DNA of 64,000 nt. Source: Hippasteria phrygiana. Taxonomy: Eukaryota > Echinodermata > Asteroidea > Valvatida > Goniasteridae. The notes beneath the pieces are model-generated. The model was not told where the DNA came from. It did not search any database and saw nothing but the letters and a program-made list of their open reading frames with translations. The position numbers and the translations under genes are program-made. The stretch covers positions 1 through 64,000 of the forward strand of contig JAZGUH010000941.1 in assembly GCA_037893225.1 (NCBI GenBank). Reading direction: 5' to 3'. The stretch's first letter is position 1; each line of letters starts with the position of its first letter. Below, one piece after another: positions 1 to 13,800 of the stretch.

Positions 1-1822
1 ATTTGCTCTTTTCAAAACAACCCCTTAACGAAATGTTTTAACCCAGCTCTGTAGCGCTGGTACTTCGGAACAATACGCGTTACGCGCAACGCTCAACGCG
101 CAAACCTGCATGCATCTGCACACAAATACCGCGCCATGGGTATAGTACTTTGGTTGCTAATGGTATAGTACTTTAATTGCTACGGGTATAGTACTTTTGG
201 CCGTGCACAGGAAGATAGCAAATGCCATGTGACTCGCTCTCGGCCAATCAAGACACAGAATCTGTGGACCAGGTGTTATAATGCTAAATAGCGCATCCAG
301 GGGGACAAATGGGTCAAGTCTTAACAGAGGCCCCGGGAAAAAGAAATTAATACAAATGATCCTATAATGATAATCGACAGTGGCGGATTTTTTTAGTAAT
401 CGTTCATTAGAGTATTGGTCACTTTATGCAGTTATCTTTGTTTCATGTCCTCGACTTTCACCATTAATATGCTTACACACAATAAAACCTTATGACGTCA
501 CCAGTCCGTGCCAAAAAAAAAAACAATGACGTAATATGTGATCGTCTTCCGAAATGTTGTTGCACGGGGATATTACAAAGCGCGAAGTTTACAGCTCAAT
601 GGAAGCAAAACCTTGGAACAATCTCTTGAAGTAAAAGTTTTTATGTTGGTTGCCACAGCAAGAAAAACCTTTGCCCTGACCTTGCATTTGTGGCATTCCT
701 GAAGATTAAACTTAGAGAGATTGTTGGTTTATTAAAAGTCGTTCAATCCATTTCATTCCACTCGAATTTGCAGTGAATTTTATGTTATTTTGAATTGCAC
801 TTCTGTCACCTAAATATTTGTAGGCATCGGGCCCGTTATGTTTTTTTTAGCTTACTTGGTGAAATATATACATGGCATTAGCGGGATTCGAACCTGCGAC
901 CTCCGGAATGCCGTACTGGCGCTCTACCAACTGAGCTATCTTGCCCTGTGTTGGCGGTCTCCCAAATTGTCAGTATCTTTGTTCAGTGGGCGCTAGTCAG
1001 AAGTCATAAACCCAGAATGCCATATAGCCAGGGATCACACCCAATGTTGCGATACAACGTGGGAAGCGACATTGTGGGGATCACTCAATGAGGATACGGG
1101 TTTATGACGTATCCTCATTGAGTGATCCTCGCATTCTGGGTTTATGACTTCTGACTAGCGCCCACTGAACAAAGACACTGACAATTTGAAAAACCGCCAA
1201 CGCAAGGATCAGTTGGTAGAGCACCGGTATTCCGGAGGTCGCAGGTTCGATTCCCGCTCATGCCAGTTTTGTTTGTTCACTTTGAAAATGTATTCAAATT
1301 TACCTATACAGTTGCCCTTGTAGTTTGTTTGACAAATTATAGTTTATTTAGTTAGCTTTAAATCTTGGTGCTGTGGCTTCGACATAGATTCACATTTTGG
1401 GAATCAGTCAGTATTATATATTATGATCTCTACCGCATTCAAATTTCGACAAATACCCGTCTCTCTCGTCACGGTGCAAGCAAGTGTTAAAATTAGCTTC
1501 AAGACGCTTTTTAAAAATTTATGCATCTTTCAATTGCCTCCCAAACCCCCCCCCCCCCCCCGCCCCACCCATGAACATCAAAAAAAGTACCCAATAGTCG
1601 GAACTTTTATCCTTCTTTGAGTGGAAATAAGAGAAATCGGTGGGAGTTTGGCCACTTCTCAAGTCCCCAAATTGGGTCACTCGCTTGGGGAGGGTGGGGA
1701 AACTAGTAATTGATAGGTGCATTAGTGTAATCTGATCACGTGGATGTACAGACTATACACGTGACTGCGCCTAAAATAACTCATTTCTAATCACCTCTTT
1801 TTAGGACCATCTTTACCTCAGG
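1..1822. other. Upstream region of the mucin-like receptor gene
   Basis: No coding exon is visible before the signal-peptide ATG. A motif built around GGTATAGTACTTT recurs three times at about 138-200. A composite element with tRNA-like ends lies at about 873-1285. A poly-C tract lies at about 1547-1563. Two CACGTG E-box hexamers occur at 1737-1742 and 1758-1763. A pyrimidine-rich stretch ending in TTTTTAG at 1804 could be the acceptor of an intron in the 5' UTR, in which case the promoter lies further upstream or outside the window. This is inference from local sequence only. Confidence 0.4.
873..1285. mobile_element. Composite element with tRNA-like inverted ends
   Basis: At 873-945 the minus strand carries a 73-nt tRNA-like sequence with A box TAGCTCAGTTGG and B box GGTTCGAATCC. 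At about 1201-1265 the plus strand carries a truncated, related tRNA-like sequence. Between them is a body with GGGCGCTAGTCAGAAGTCAT and its inverse. The two halves point outward from the centre. Confidence 0.65.
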
Positions 1823-1880
1823 ATGAAGGTTGAATTGATGATCTTAGTGATTGCTGGCATGCTGATGAGTGCATCACTGG
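1823..1880 (+). CDS. Mucin-like receptor, exon 1: signal peptide
   Basis: The exon encodes [20 protein letters not shown], a short basic start followed by a hydrophobic core and a small-residue cleavage site, typical of a secretory signal. It ends CTG G|gtacat in phase 1, matching every following module. This ATG is chosen because the hydrophobic core begins directly after it and the donor is in phase with exon 2. Confidence 0.8.
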
Positions 1881-4800
1881 GTACATATCATTCTGACTCT
1901 TGATTTGTCTAATTTAAACCCCTTCATAAGAAAAACTTGGGATCGACCGGTTGATGTAATCAGAGACATTATTCCATTTTTGCCCTCATGTAGTCCTACA
2001 TGTTAACAGTGTTAACCTAGATAAAGGATAACAAAAAACGACGAATGTAAACTTTTGATTATTTGTTTTGATTTATTTTAATGATATTTTCTAGTGTAAT
2101 TTGTTTAGGCTTGGGCCACATGCAGGATCAAAGCTATTACAATAATGACTCCGATTTGTGAATAAAATATTTTTCTTCGTAATTTGGAATGGTATTGCAG
2201 TGGATGGAACTACCACGGATGTGACGACAACGCCCGCCTCCAGTACAGGTAAGATTTTCATGTTCAATAGTGCAGAAGCGCGTTTTTCGCCGTGGTATAT
2301 CGATCTTCCATGCAGCCCATGCATCGGTGCCATCAATGTGGCCAGTTTCTCTTTCGAAACATTGCGTTCTCATTGATTTCGGGTGCATACCTTTGGTAGC
2401 TCTTATCATTAGTCACGATGGAACCAGTGGACTGCCACGAAAGATATACCGCAAAACAGAAATGCAAGGAAGTGACAGAGAGAGATATACGTATAGAGCG
2501 GCAGCCCAGAGCATTTTGGTCAAACGAACAAGGTACCAATATCCGAGTACAGAAACATTTATTGTGTAACCTAAAATATTCAGATATGGATGTCTGCCGG
2601 GGACCCCCTACTATACTGCGTGTGGCCCCTGGGGCTCCAAAGAAGAGACCCAAAAATGGGCTGGATCAAACATTCGGGGTACCACATGTACATCTCACAG
2701 AGTACAGAATGGCCACTTCCAGACAAAAGTTCCTCTGCATAAGGCCTCCCCCCCGACCCCCTAGAAAGGGTCACACAATTTGGGCTGGATTAAACATTAG
2801 AGGTACCACATGAAACCAAGTTAAAATGAACAATTACACTCTACTAAGCATAAAATATTCATTGCCAGACAAATTGTCTGCTGCATGAGGCCCGCCAGAC
2901 ATCCCCCAAAAGTTGACTCTGTGCGACACTACATGGAAGAATATTGTATGTAGGTACATCTCACAGAGTCAGGGGCGTCAATCCAATTTGAAGTGTGTGG
3001 GGAGGGGGGGGGGCATCACTGAAGTCAAGATTTGTGCACTGTGAAGCACACACGGCGGGCGTTTATTCCGAATCATATTTCTGTATAACTTTTAACAGGA
3101 GGGGTCCAACCAGGGTTTGCCTTATAGGGTCCCTGGTGGCGCCAGAGGCAAAGCCCAGGCGGGGGTCCACGGGAAGGATCCCAAGGAAGCTCCAGAGTTT
3201 TAGGCATTATAAGGTGTCAGGAGCGCGCTCCTGGCATTTTGTGAGAATCATAATTACAGTACCAGCTTTCCAAATTCAAACTGTTTAAATTAACTGTCTA
3301 TAAAAATTATGCTTGAGCCTTCACATAATTACTTCTTTTTGTGATGGTGTTCTGGACGATGGACTTTCGCGATCGGTGATGAACTTTCGCGATCGGTGAT
3401 GGGCTTTCGCGAGTGGTGGTGAACTTCTGGCTATATCATTTCACTCATCATTCTGGTCATCGACTGACTTATGGGACATCATATATACGCATAGCAGAAT
3501 CCGCTTTTGAAATGATGTATTTTGCCCTTTCGTTTCAGTTACCGGTATACGTTTTCTGAAAAGACATATAGACGGGGTGGTATACAAGTATTCTTTTTAC
3601 ATTTCTGTTGAGAGGTTTCCTGGTCATTTTCAAACTGTTCTGTTCAGTTTTGGTTCCATTCGCACTTTACCAATTCCGTACTCTTGATTCATTTTCAGTA
3701 GGCCTACTTATGTACTATTTATTTCCAATTATGCATATAGTTTCGATTTTCATGTATCTATAGGGGATTAATTGTTTTGTAACGACAGGTGATGCATATA
3801 ATGTCTGCATGCTTGTTTGTCAGAGAATATGCATAATTGTTAATTTGGGCTTGGGTAACCGAGGCCTAGTACATACCTAAGTGCCACTTTAAGGTGTTTT
3901 ACATAGTCAATAAAGGTTTATAATTCATTTGTGATTCATTCCTTTCGAGAAAACAACGATTTTTTCCCGATTGTACATGCTTTGTTAAAACAAACACATG
4001 ACAGGCAAAATTAAATAATCATAACATTATTATTCAATTTAGTCAATACAAACAGCCCCTATTCACGTACGTTCCAGTCGCACTTTCCACCAGGCATGTG
4101 CGACCAATGGCGTATAACCAAGGGGGCAAGGTGGGGGGGGGGGCAACCCCCCCCCCCCTGTGGGAACTCTTGCCCCCCCCCCTCTTGCCCCCCCCCCCCC
4201 TCTTGCCCCCCCCCCCCCCCTCTGGAAAATTGGGATTTTTGCCATCTGTATATTGTGTAGATATGCGTTACTATAGCCAGGGTTCCTTCCTCCATGCTAC
4301 AGCGTGGACCTATTTAACAGAGTCGAATTCCCCAACTTGAAAATAGCCATGCCCCCGTTTGCCCCCCCCCCCCTCTAGGAAGAACCTGGCTACGCCACTG
4401 TGTGCGACTCCTTGCGTTTTGCATACGTAATAAGGGCTGCCGATTTTACACCGATGATGCGACTCGAAAAGATAGCTTTGATTTTTAATTGTTTATAGAC
4501 CGCCTTGGAAGCCGCTGTTATTGTATATCTGTTCAATCACTGTATATTTATCGACGAAAATGATCACAAATATTTTTACGTAGAAACATTGATTTCATTA
4601 AACAGCTGTCTTTTCTCAAATGTCGTTTGTTTACATCTAGTACTATTTTGTTCTTGACAAGAACATAATTTCAGAGGTTTCCCCGACATTCAAATTTGTA
4701 GAGAACGATAGAGCCATCAAGTCACCAAATTTGTGAACACATTTTTGCTAGATTTTTGTTAGACCGCGTTTTAATAATGTCCCAAAAACCAACATATATT

Positions 4801-7800
4801 TGTCGGCATAGTTAATTAAAAGTTTCTGTGTAAATGTCGATATAAAACACTAAAAATAACGCAAAATGTCTGAATTTGTAAATATATAATACAAAATCTT
4901 GATTAAATTTTTTGGTTTTAATTACGTTTTAATTAAAAACAGCTTAATATACCATCAGATCGCAAAAGTCCATCACTACTCGAAAAAGTCCATCACCTAT
5001 CGTTTAAAGTGCATCATCGATGCCTAAAACTCTGTAGCTTCCTTGGGATCCTCCCCCCTGGATCCCGCCGGGGCTTTTCCCCTTGCCCCACCAGGGACCC
5101 TAAGGCAAACCCTGGTTGGATCCCTCCTGTTAAAAGTTATACAGAAATATTATCCGGAAAAGACGCCCGCCGTGTGTGCTTCACAGTGCATAAATCTTGA
5201 CTTCAGTGATGTCCCCCCACACACTTCAAATTGGATTGACGCCCCTGACTTTGTGAGATGTACCTGCTCATTTAAACTTACAATATTCTTCCATGTAGTG
5301 TTCACAGGGTCAACTTTTGTCGGCCGTGGCCATTCTGTACTCTGTGAGATGTACCTGTTGATTTCAATTTAATTTCATGTGGTATATGTTCTAGCCCAAT
5401 TCTACCATATTTTCCACAGGGTCAACTTTTGGGGGTGTCTGGCTGGCCTTATGCAGCAGACAATTTGTCTGGCAATGAATATTTTATGCTTAGTAGAGTG
5501 TAATTGTTCATTTTAACTTGGTTTCATGTGGTACATCCAATTTTTAATCCAACCCAAATTGTGTGACCCCTTCTCGGGGGTCTGGGGGGCCTTATGCAGA
5601 GGACAGTGGCCATTCTGTACTCTGTGAGATGTACCTGTTGATTTCAATTTAGTTTCATGTGGTACCCCGAATGTTTGATCCAGCCCATTTTTGGGTCCCT
5701 TCTTTGGGACCCCAGGAGCCACACGCAGTAGGGGGACCCCAGCAGACATCCATATCTGAATATGTTAGGTTACACAATAAATGTTTCTGTACTCGGATAT
5801 TGGGACCTTGTTCGTTTGACCAAAATGCTCTGGGCTGCCGGCCTATAGTACCTTGCACAAACAGGCCTGTGTTCTTACATTAGTCTCCTTGCGGGGTACA
5901 TGGAAGAAAGGGTAACAATAGGGACAATGCTATCCCGCAATTGGGTCTTTAGAAATCGACCTACCCCACCAAGTTAACGCGTAGGCTTTTGAGATTTCCA
6001 TGGGGACAAAGGAGAATAAAAGAAGGGAAGTAAAGTCCACAATAGAGGTACCCCGTATGTGAGGATGTGTGTGCAAGTTGTGCTCAAATTCCAAGGAGAT
6101 TTCGCGAGATTTAACTTGCGTACACAGTACCGGAACGGGAGCAACAACCTCTGCGGCGTCCTGTTTTCTAATTTATTGTATTTTCTGATTGCTCTGAGTT
6201 GGGAAACTATGTGGTCTTGTAAAGGAAACTGAGGCATTTCAATTAAGGAATAGTTTTAAATATGGCTACCTGATGACAAAATAATAATGCAAAATATGAC
6301 CTCAACTTCCAGCAATCATTCACATTGCTGTCGGGTAAAGACAGACATCTAAAAGCCTTACTGATAGGCCTTTCATTTACTCAGTTTACTTTATTTTCTG
6401 ACATATATTTTTTAGCAGTAAGCTCATTGGCGTATACATCATTTGCAAGAAAATTCTAGAGATGGTGTACTGGGCTCGCTGTCATTACAGCTTTTATGTA
6501 GGACTTCTGCCCTTACCAACTTTGACTGTTGTCAAGGATTCCATATTGAACAGCCTTTCCAGCGATCTTCCATGTAATCAGAGACATTATTCCATTTTTG
6601 CCCTCATGTAGTCCTACATGTTAACAGTGTTAACATAGATAAAGGATAACAAAAAACGACGAATGTAAACTTTTGATTATTTGTTTTGATTTATTTTAAT
6701 GATATTTTCTTGTGTAATTTGTTTAGGCTTGGGCCACATGCAGGATCAAAGCTATTACAATAATGATTCCGATTTGTGAATAAAATATTTTTCTTCGTAA
6801 TTTGGAATGGTATTGCAGTGGATGGAACTACCACGGATGTGACGACAACGCCCGCCTCCAGTACAGGTAAGATTTTCATGTTCAATAGTGCAGAAGCGCG
6901 TTTTTCGCCGTGGTATATCGATCTTCCATGCAGCCCATGCATCGGTGCCATCAATGTGGCCAGTTTCTCTTTCGAAACATTGCGTTCTCCTTGATGTCGG
7001 GTGCATACCTTTGGTAGCTCTTATCATTAGTCACGATGGAACCAGTGGACTGCCACGAAAGATATACCGCAAAACAGAAATACAAGGAAGTGACAGAGAG
7101 AGATATACGTATAGAGCGGCAGCCCAGAGCATTTTGGTCAAACGAACAAGGTACCAATATCCGAGTACAGAAACATTTATTGTGTAACCTAAAATATTCA
7201 GATATGGATGTCTGCCGGGGACCCCCTACTGCGTGTGGCCCCTGGGGCTCCAAAGAAGAGACCCAAAAATGGGCTGGATCAAACATTCGGGGTACCACAT
7301 GAAACTAAATTGAAATCAACAGGTACATCTCACAGAGTACAGAATGGCCACTTCCAGACAAAAGTTCCTCTGCATAAGGACCCCTCCCCCCCGACCTAGA
7401 AAGGGTCACCAAATTTGGGCTGGATTAAACATTGGAGGTACCACATGAAACCAAGTTAAAATGAACAATTACACTCTACTAAGCATAAAATATTCATTGC
7501 CAGACAAATTGTCTGCTGCATAAGGCCCGCCAGACATCCCCCAAAAGTTGACCCTGTGCGACACTACATGGAAGAATATTGTAAGAGTCAGGGGCGTCAA
7601 TCCAATTTGAAGTGTGTGTGTGTGGGGCGAGGGGGGGGGGGGGACATCACTGAAGCCAAGATTTATGCACTGTGAAGCACACACGGTGGGCGTCTTTTCC
7701 GAATCATATTTCTGTATAACTTTTAACAGGAGGGGTCCAACCAGGGTTTGCCTTATAGGCTCCCTGGTGGCGCCAGGAACCTACAGAGTTTTAGGCATTA

Positions 7801-10800
7801 TAAGGTGTCAGGAGCGCGCTCCTGGCATTTTGTGAGAATCATAATTACAGTACCAGCTTTCCAAATTCAAACTGTTTAAATTAACTGTCTTTGAAAATTA
7901 TGCTTCAGCCTTCACATAATTACTTCTTTTTGTGATGGTGTTCTGGGCGATGGACTTTCGCGATCGGTGATGAACTTTCGCGATCGGTGATGGGCTTTCG
8001 CGAGTGGTGGTGAACTTCTGGCTATATCATTTCACTCATCATTCTGGTCATCGACTGACTTATGGGACATCATATATACGCATAGCAGAATCCGCTTTTG
8101 AAATGATGTATTTTTCCCTTTCTTTTCAGTTACCGGTATACGTTTTCTGAAAAGACATATAGACGGGGTGGTATACAAGTATTCGTTTTACATTTCCGTT
8201 GAGAGGTTTCCTGGTCATTTTCAAACTGTTCTGTTCAGTTTTGGTTCCATTCGCACTTTACCAATTCCGTACTCTTGATTCATTTTCAGTAGGCCTACTT
8301 ATGTACTATTTATTTTCAATTATGCATATAGTTTCGATTTTCATGTATCTATAGGGGATTAATTGTTTTGTAACGACAGGTGATGCATATAATGTCTGCA
8401 TGCTTGTTTGTCAGAGAATATGCATAATTGTTAATTTGGGCTTGGGTAACCGAGGCTTAGTGTAGACCTAAGTGCCACTTAAAGGTGTTTTACATAATCA
8501 ATAAAGGTTTATAATTCATTTGTGATTCATTCCTTTCGAGAAAACAACGATTTTTTCCCGATTGTACATGCTTTGTTAAAACAAACACATGACAGGCAAA
8601 ATTAAATAATCATAACATTATTATTCAATTTAGTCAATACAAACAGCCCCTATTCACGTACGTTCCAGTCGCACTTTCCACCAGGCATGTGCGACCAGTG
8701 GCGTAGCCAAGGGGGGCAAGGGGGGGGGGGGACTGCCCCCCCCTGTGGGAACTCTTCCCCCCTGTGGGAACTATCCCCCCCTTTCCCCTTCCCCTTGCCT
8801 CCCCATGCCCCCCCCCCCCACCCCCCTCTGAAAAATTGGGATTTTTGCCATCTGTAGTGTGTAGATATGCGTTACTATAGCCAGGGTTCCTTCCTCCATG
8901 CTATAGCGTGGACCTATTTAACAGAGTCGAATCCCCCCCCCCCCCCTTGAAATTAGCCATGTCCCCGTTTGCCCCCCCCCCCACCCCCCCTCTAGGAAGA
9001 GCCTGGCTACGCCACTGTGTGCGACTCCTTGCGTTTTGCATACGTAATAAGGGCTGCCGATTTTACACCGATGATGCGACTCGAAAAGATAGCTTTGTTT
9101 TTTAATCGTTTATAGACCGCCTTGGAAGCCGTTGTTATTGTATATCTGTTCAATCACTGTATATTTATAGACGAAAATGATCACAAATATTTTTACGTAG
9201 AAACATTGATTTCATTAAACAGCTGTCTTTTCTCAAATGTCGTTTGTTTACATCTAGTACCATTTTGTTCTTGACAAGAACACAATTTCAGAGGTTTCCC
9301 CGACACCAAATTTGTGAACACATTTTTGCTAGATTTTTTGTTAGACCGCGTTTTAATAATGTCATAATAACATATATTTGTCGGCATAGTTAATTAAAAG
9401 TTTCTGTGTAAATGTCCATATAAAACACTAAAAATAACGCAAAATGTCTGAATTTGTAAATATATAATACAAAATCTTGATTAAAATTATTTTTGTTCTA
9501 ATTACGTTTTAATTAAAAACAGCTTAACTTGCCATCAGATCGCAAAAGTCCATCACTACTCGAAAAAGTCCATCACCTATCGTTTAAAGTGCATCATCGA
9601 TGCCTAAAACTCTGTAGCTTCCTTGGGATCCTCCCCCCTGGATCCCGCCGGGGCTTTTCCCCTTGCCCCATCCCACCAGGGACCCTAAGGCAAACCCTGG
9701 TTGGACCCCTCTTGGACCCCTAGATCTTGACTTCAGTGATGTCCCCCCACACACTTCAAATTGGATTGACGCCCCTGACTTTGTGAGATGTACCTGCTCA
9801 TTTAAACTTACAATATTCTTCCATGTAGTGTTCACAGGGTCAACTTTTGTTGGCAGTGGCCATTCTGTACTCTGTGAGATGTACCTGTTGATTTCAATTT
9901 AATTTCATGTGGTATATGTTCTAGCCCAATTCTACCATATTTTCCACAGGGTCAACTTTTGGGGGTGTCTGGCTGGCCTCATGCAGCAGACAATTTGTCT
10001 GGCAATGAATATTGTATGCTTAGTAGAGTGTAATTGTTCATTTTAACTTGGTTTCATGTGGTACGTCCAATTTTTAATCCAACCCAAATTGTGTGACCCC
10101 TTCTGGGGGGTCTGTGGGGCCTTATGCAGAGGACAGTGGCCATTCTGTACTCTGTGAGATGTACCTGTTGATTTCAATTTAGTTTCATGTGGTACCCCGA
10201 ATGTTTGATCCAGCCCATTTTGGGGTCCCTTCTTTGGGACCCCAGGAGCCACACGCAGTAGGGGGACCCCGGCAGACATCCATATCTGAATATGTTAGGT
10301 TACACAATAAATGTTTCTGTACTCGGATATTGGGACCTTGTTCGTTTGACCAAAATGCTCTGGGCTGCCGTCCTAGTACCTTGCACAAACAGGCCTGTGT
10401 TCTTACATTAGTCTCCTTGCGGGGTACATGGAAGAAAGGGTAACAATGGGGACAATGCTACCCCACAATGGAGACTTTAGAAATCGACCTACCCCGCAAA
10501 GTTAACGCTATGGCTTTTGAGATTTCTATGGGGACAAAGGAGAATGAAAGAAGGGAAGTAAAGTCCACAATAGAGGTACCCCGTATGTGAGGATGTGTGT
10601 GCAAGTTGTGCTCAAATTCCAAGGAGATTTCGCGAGATTTAACTTGCGTACACAGTACCGGTACGGGAGCAACAACCTCTGCGGCGTCCTGTTTTCTGAT
10701 TTATTTTATTTTCTGATTGGTCTGAGTTGGAAAACTATAAGGAATAGTATTAAATATGGCTACCTGAAAAAAACAAATTATGAAAAATATGACCTCAACT

Positions 10801-13800
10801 TCCAGCAATCATTCACATTGCTATCGGGTAAAGACAGACATCTAAAAGCCTTACTGATAGGCCTTTCATTTACTCAGTTTACTTTATTTTCTGACATATA
10901 TTTTTTAGGTGTACTGGGCTCGCTGTCATTACAGCTTTTATGTAGGACTTCTGCCCTTACCAATTTCGACTGTTGTCAAGGATTCCATATTGAACAGCCT
11001 TTCCAGTGATTAAAATGCATAAAGATTTAACCAAGAGAGATGCCGATCCCTCAAAAAGATAAGTAAGACGGATGGTGACCAACTGCAACATTTATAGATG
11101 TCTTCAAACAATTGCTGTATCACATCCATTGTCAAAGATATTCTCGTCAAACGTGAAGATAGTTTGGACACATGTATTAACTCTTATTAGGATATTATAT
11201 TACCGTACTTGTATATGTTCTTCAACAGACAGCGAAACTACGACATCAAGCTACACGAATACAGTTAAACACAAAATCCATACAAAATACTCATTAAAAC
11301 GAAAACTTAAGTCTGCTTTAAAGAATATTTTGCGAAAAACATTAGGCCTACTAATTTATTACCAATTTACAATGACAAATCGTAAACGCGCGTTCAGTTT
11401 AACTGTCGTCAGTCGTGTTGCTTACGTGCATTACTTGGTTCCAAATTGGGAACCATTTATTGCAGTTAGTCAATTTCCATTCTTTGTCAATTGTTTTTAC
11501 CAAAAACTGGCTACATTCTATTTTATCACAAGCGAAAGTGACTAGGTAAATTTTGAATACATGTTCAAAGTAAACAAAGAAAACTGGCAGGAGCGGGATT
11601 CAAACCTGTACCGGCGCTGAGCTAACTTGCCCTTTGTTGTCGGTCTCCCAAATTGTCAGTGTCTTTGTTTGGTGGGCGCTAGTCAGAAGTCATAATGCTG
11701 TACAGCCAGGGATCACGCCCAATTTTACGATACAACCTCGGAACAAATTTGAAACTGATAATTTGGGGGATAATGCAAAATAGCATAGTTGGTAGAGCAC
11801 CGGAACGGTATTCCGGAGGTCGCAGGTTCAAATGCCGCTCCTGTCAATTTTCTTTGTTCGCTTTGAAAAATGCATATTGTTCACATACATCTCTTTAAAA
11901 GGCAGTTTTCACAGGAATACGAAACTCTAAGTTCACGGTCTGTGACTTTATGAACGCCGTAAATAAAAAGAAATTCGCATCTTGAAATATAGGCAAGGTG
12001 TTGGCATTATGAACACTTGTAGCTAAAGGGCTATGGACGACCCTGCGGAAGAAATTTCATTGGAAACGGAAGATGAAATTTCAACGAAAATATTTCCAGT
12101 TCTAATTTTTGAGTTTGTTTTAATTAACTTTTGGGAAATACATCAAAATTGTCTTTTTCTTGCGTTAATTAATAGGAGAGGTAACTACCACAGCCGGCTA
12201 CACGACAGCAGGTAAAACAAAAATAGCAGTTCCTCACCATACTTGGAGAACACATAGACCCTTAGACAAATTGCGTGACCCTTGATTGTGGAAGTTGATC
12301 ATCTTTTCCGATTTACTTGTGAAGGCCTATATTTCATCCTCTTCACAACCACAAACCTGACCCGGCAAGCTGCTTTATAGCCATGATATTGACGGCATTT
12401 CCCATTGCGACTTTTCATGCTTAAAATTGAAAGATAGGTACAGTGTTTGCAGAGTAAGAACCCGCGAAGAAAAGTGATAGAAAACAAATAATAGAAGGAA
12501 TATTTTTCAGCTGGATTAAAACGTAATTCAGCTTACTGATTTAACTTTATCCTGAAAATTCTTACTGATACCCTGTTTTTGTTTTGGTTTTAAATTTTGG
12601 GTTTTATTTTAATTTTGTTTGTTTTTTTAAGGTGATCTGACCACGAAAATACCGAATACCTCTGGTGAGTTAAAGAGACATTTATAATTCACAATCAGTT
12701 CAACAAAGAACCGGGTCTAAACAGATAAAGGAAAGGGGTGCAGATGTGCGTTATGGTTTAATACTCACCAAAAGTCTTGTTTCACCAACGCTGTAGACCA
12801 GACCAGTTCAGTGTTTTTGACTTTTAGGAATTTCCACAAAATAATTCTAGTTCATTATCGTCCTTCAAATTGCAAAAAAAGTTCTTAAGGGTTGGTAAAT
12901 GACAATTGTTTTAAGGATATTGTGGCGTTATGTAAGCCAAAATCGTTCATAATTTTACTTTTACTTTTATTCGGCGCCCGTTTTACAGGTGTGCAAGCTT
13001 TCCTAGTGACGCTTAATATCACTAGCATCGACAACATGGATGTTACCTATGACAAAGCCTATCTGAATTCGTCTTCGGAAGAATTCGAAAGTCTAAACAC
13101 ACGGATCTGCGACTTGGTAAGTTAAATTTAAGAGAGCTCGTCAGTAAAAGAGAAATATGCAAAATAGGCTGGTGCCATTATGCCCACTTATTTGTAGGTG
13201 AAGTCAGACTTAAGAGATAAGTAAAACCAGGTACTGAAGGCAATTGGGATGATAGAGATGAGGGAATCTGCTCATTCATTTCAATTGCCCAAGTACCAGA
13301 TTATAGTTGCACCCTTGCTCATGGAATAAAAACGCACTAGTGGGTACAATCTTTCGTCTGCAGAATTATTTATCAATGGGACAGGTTTAAACCACAGGCC
13401 TATTAAATTAATTTAATATAGCTCTCTGGTTTAAACAGAAAGATATTTCATGCCGTATTATGGGGAAAACACACGGGCCGCAGTTTTGAAAAGTGTCTAC
13501 AAGATCAAATCAAAGAACATTTCTCTGTTTTATAGTCAAACGAAGTGTGATTTTTCGTTTGTAACTGGTGAATCGAGATTAGTAAGCTCGTACACCGTTT
13601 TCCCCCCAAATGAGCACGGGCATACAATTGAGCAAGCAGGTGGTTTAAAAGTGGCCTGTTTCACGTCGCCTGTTTTACGTCACCTGTTTTGAGAACAAGT
13701 GCACTTTTTCAAAATACAGAAATTAAGATCCTCGAAATGCACAGGTTTATTTTGTTGTCCCTTTTTAAGTAGTTGACAATGGGTGTGTTGTTTTTCTTTA

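Larger units (their letters stand above)
1955..6563 (+). repeat. Tandem segmental duplication, unit 1 (~4.6 kb)
   Basis: It begins GTAATCAGAGACATTATTCC and matches 6574-11008 almost base for base with scattered indels. The offset between copies is about 4,619 bp at the left end and 4,445 bp at the right end. It carries coding exon 2, one foldback element and one hAT-like MITE, all of which were present before the duplication. Confidence 0.9.
6574..11008 (+). repeat. Tandem segmental duplication, unit 2
   Basis: The second copy of 1955-6563, including the exon at 6819-6866, the foldback element (about 7112-10375) and the MITE (8696-9017). It is shorter than unit 1 because of deletions, for example in the right foldback arm near 9720. 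Unit 1 abuts it after only about 10 bp. Confidence 0.9.

Noticed and set aside
2091..2813. Several overlapping 60-130 codon frames in the foldback arms, repeated at 6691-7399
   Set aside because: They lie on both strands and all frames of a non-coding duplicated element, with no domain or splice support.
10587..11545. Two plus-strand frames of 140 and 157 codons
   Set aside because: The first crosses the end of the tandem duplicate and is broken in the other copy; the second spans the decayed exon with low-complexity AT-rich coding and has no recognisable domain.
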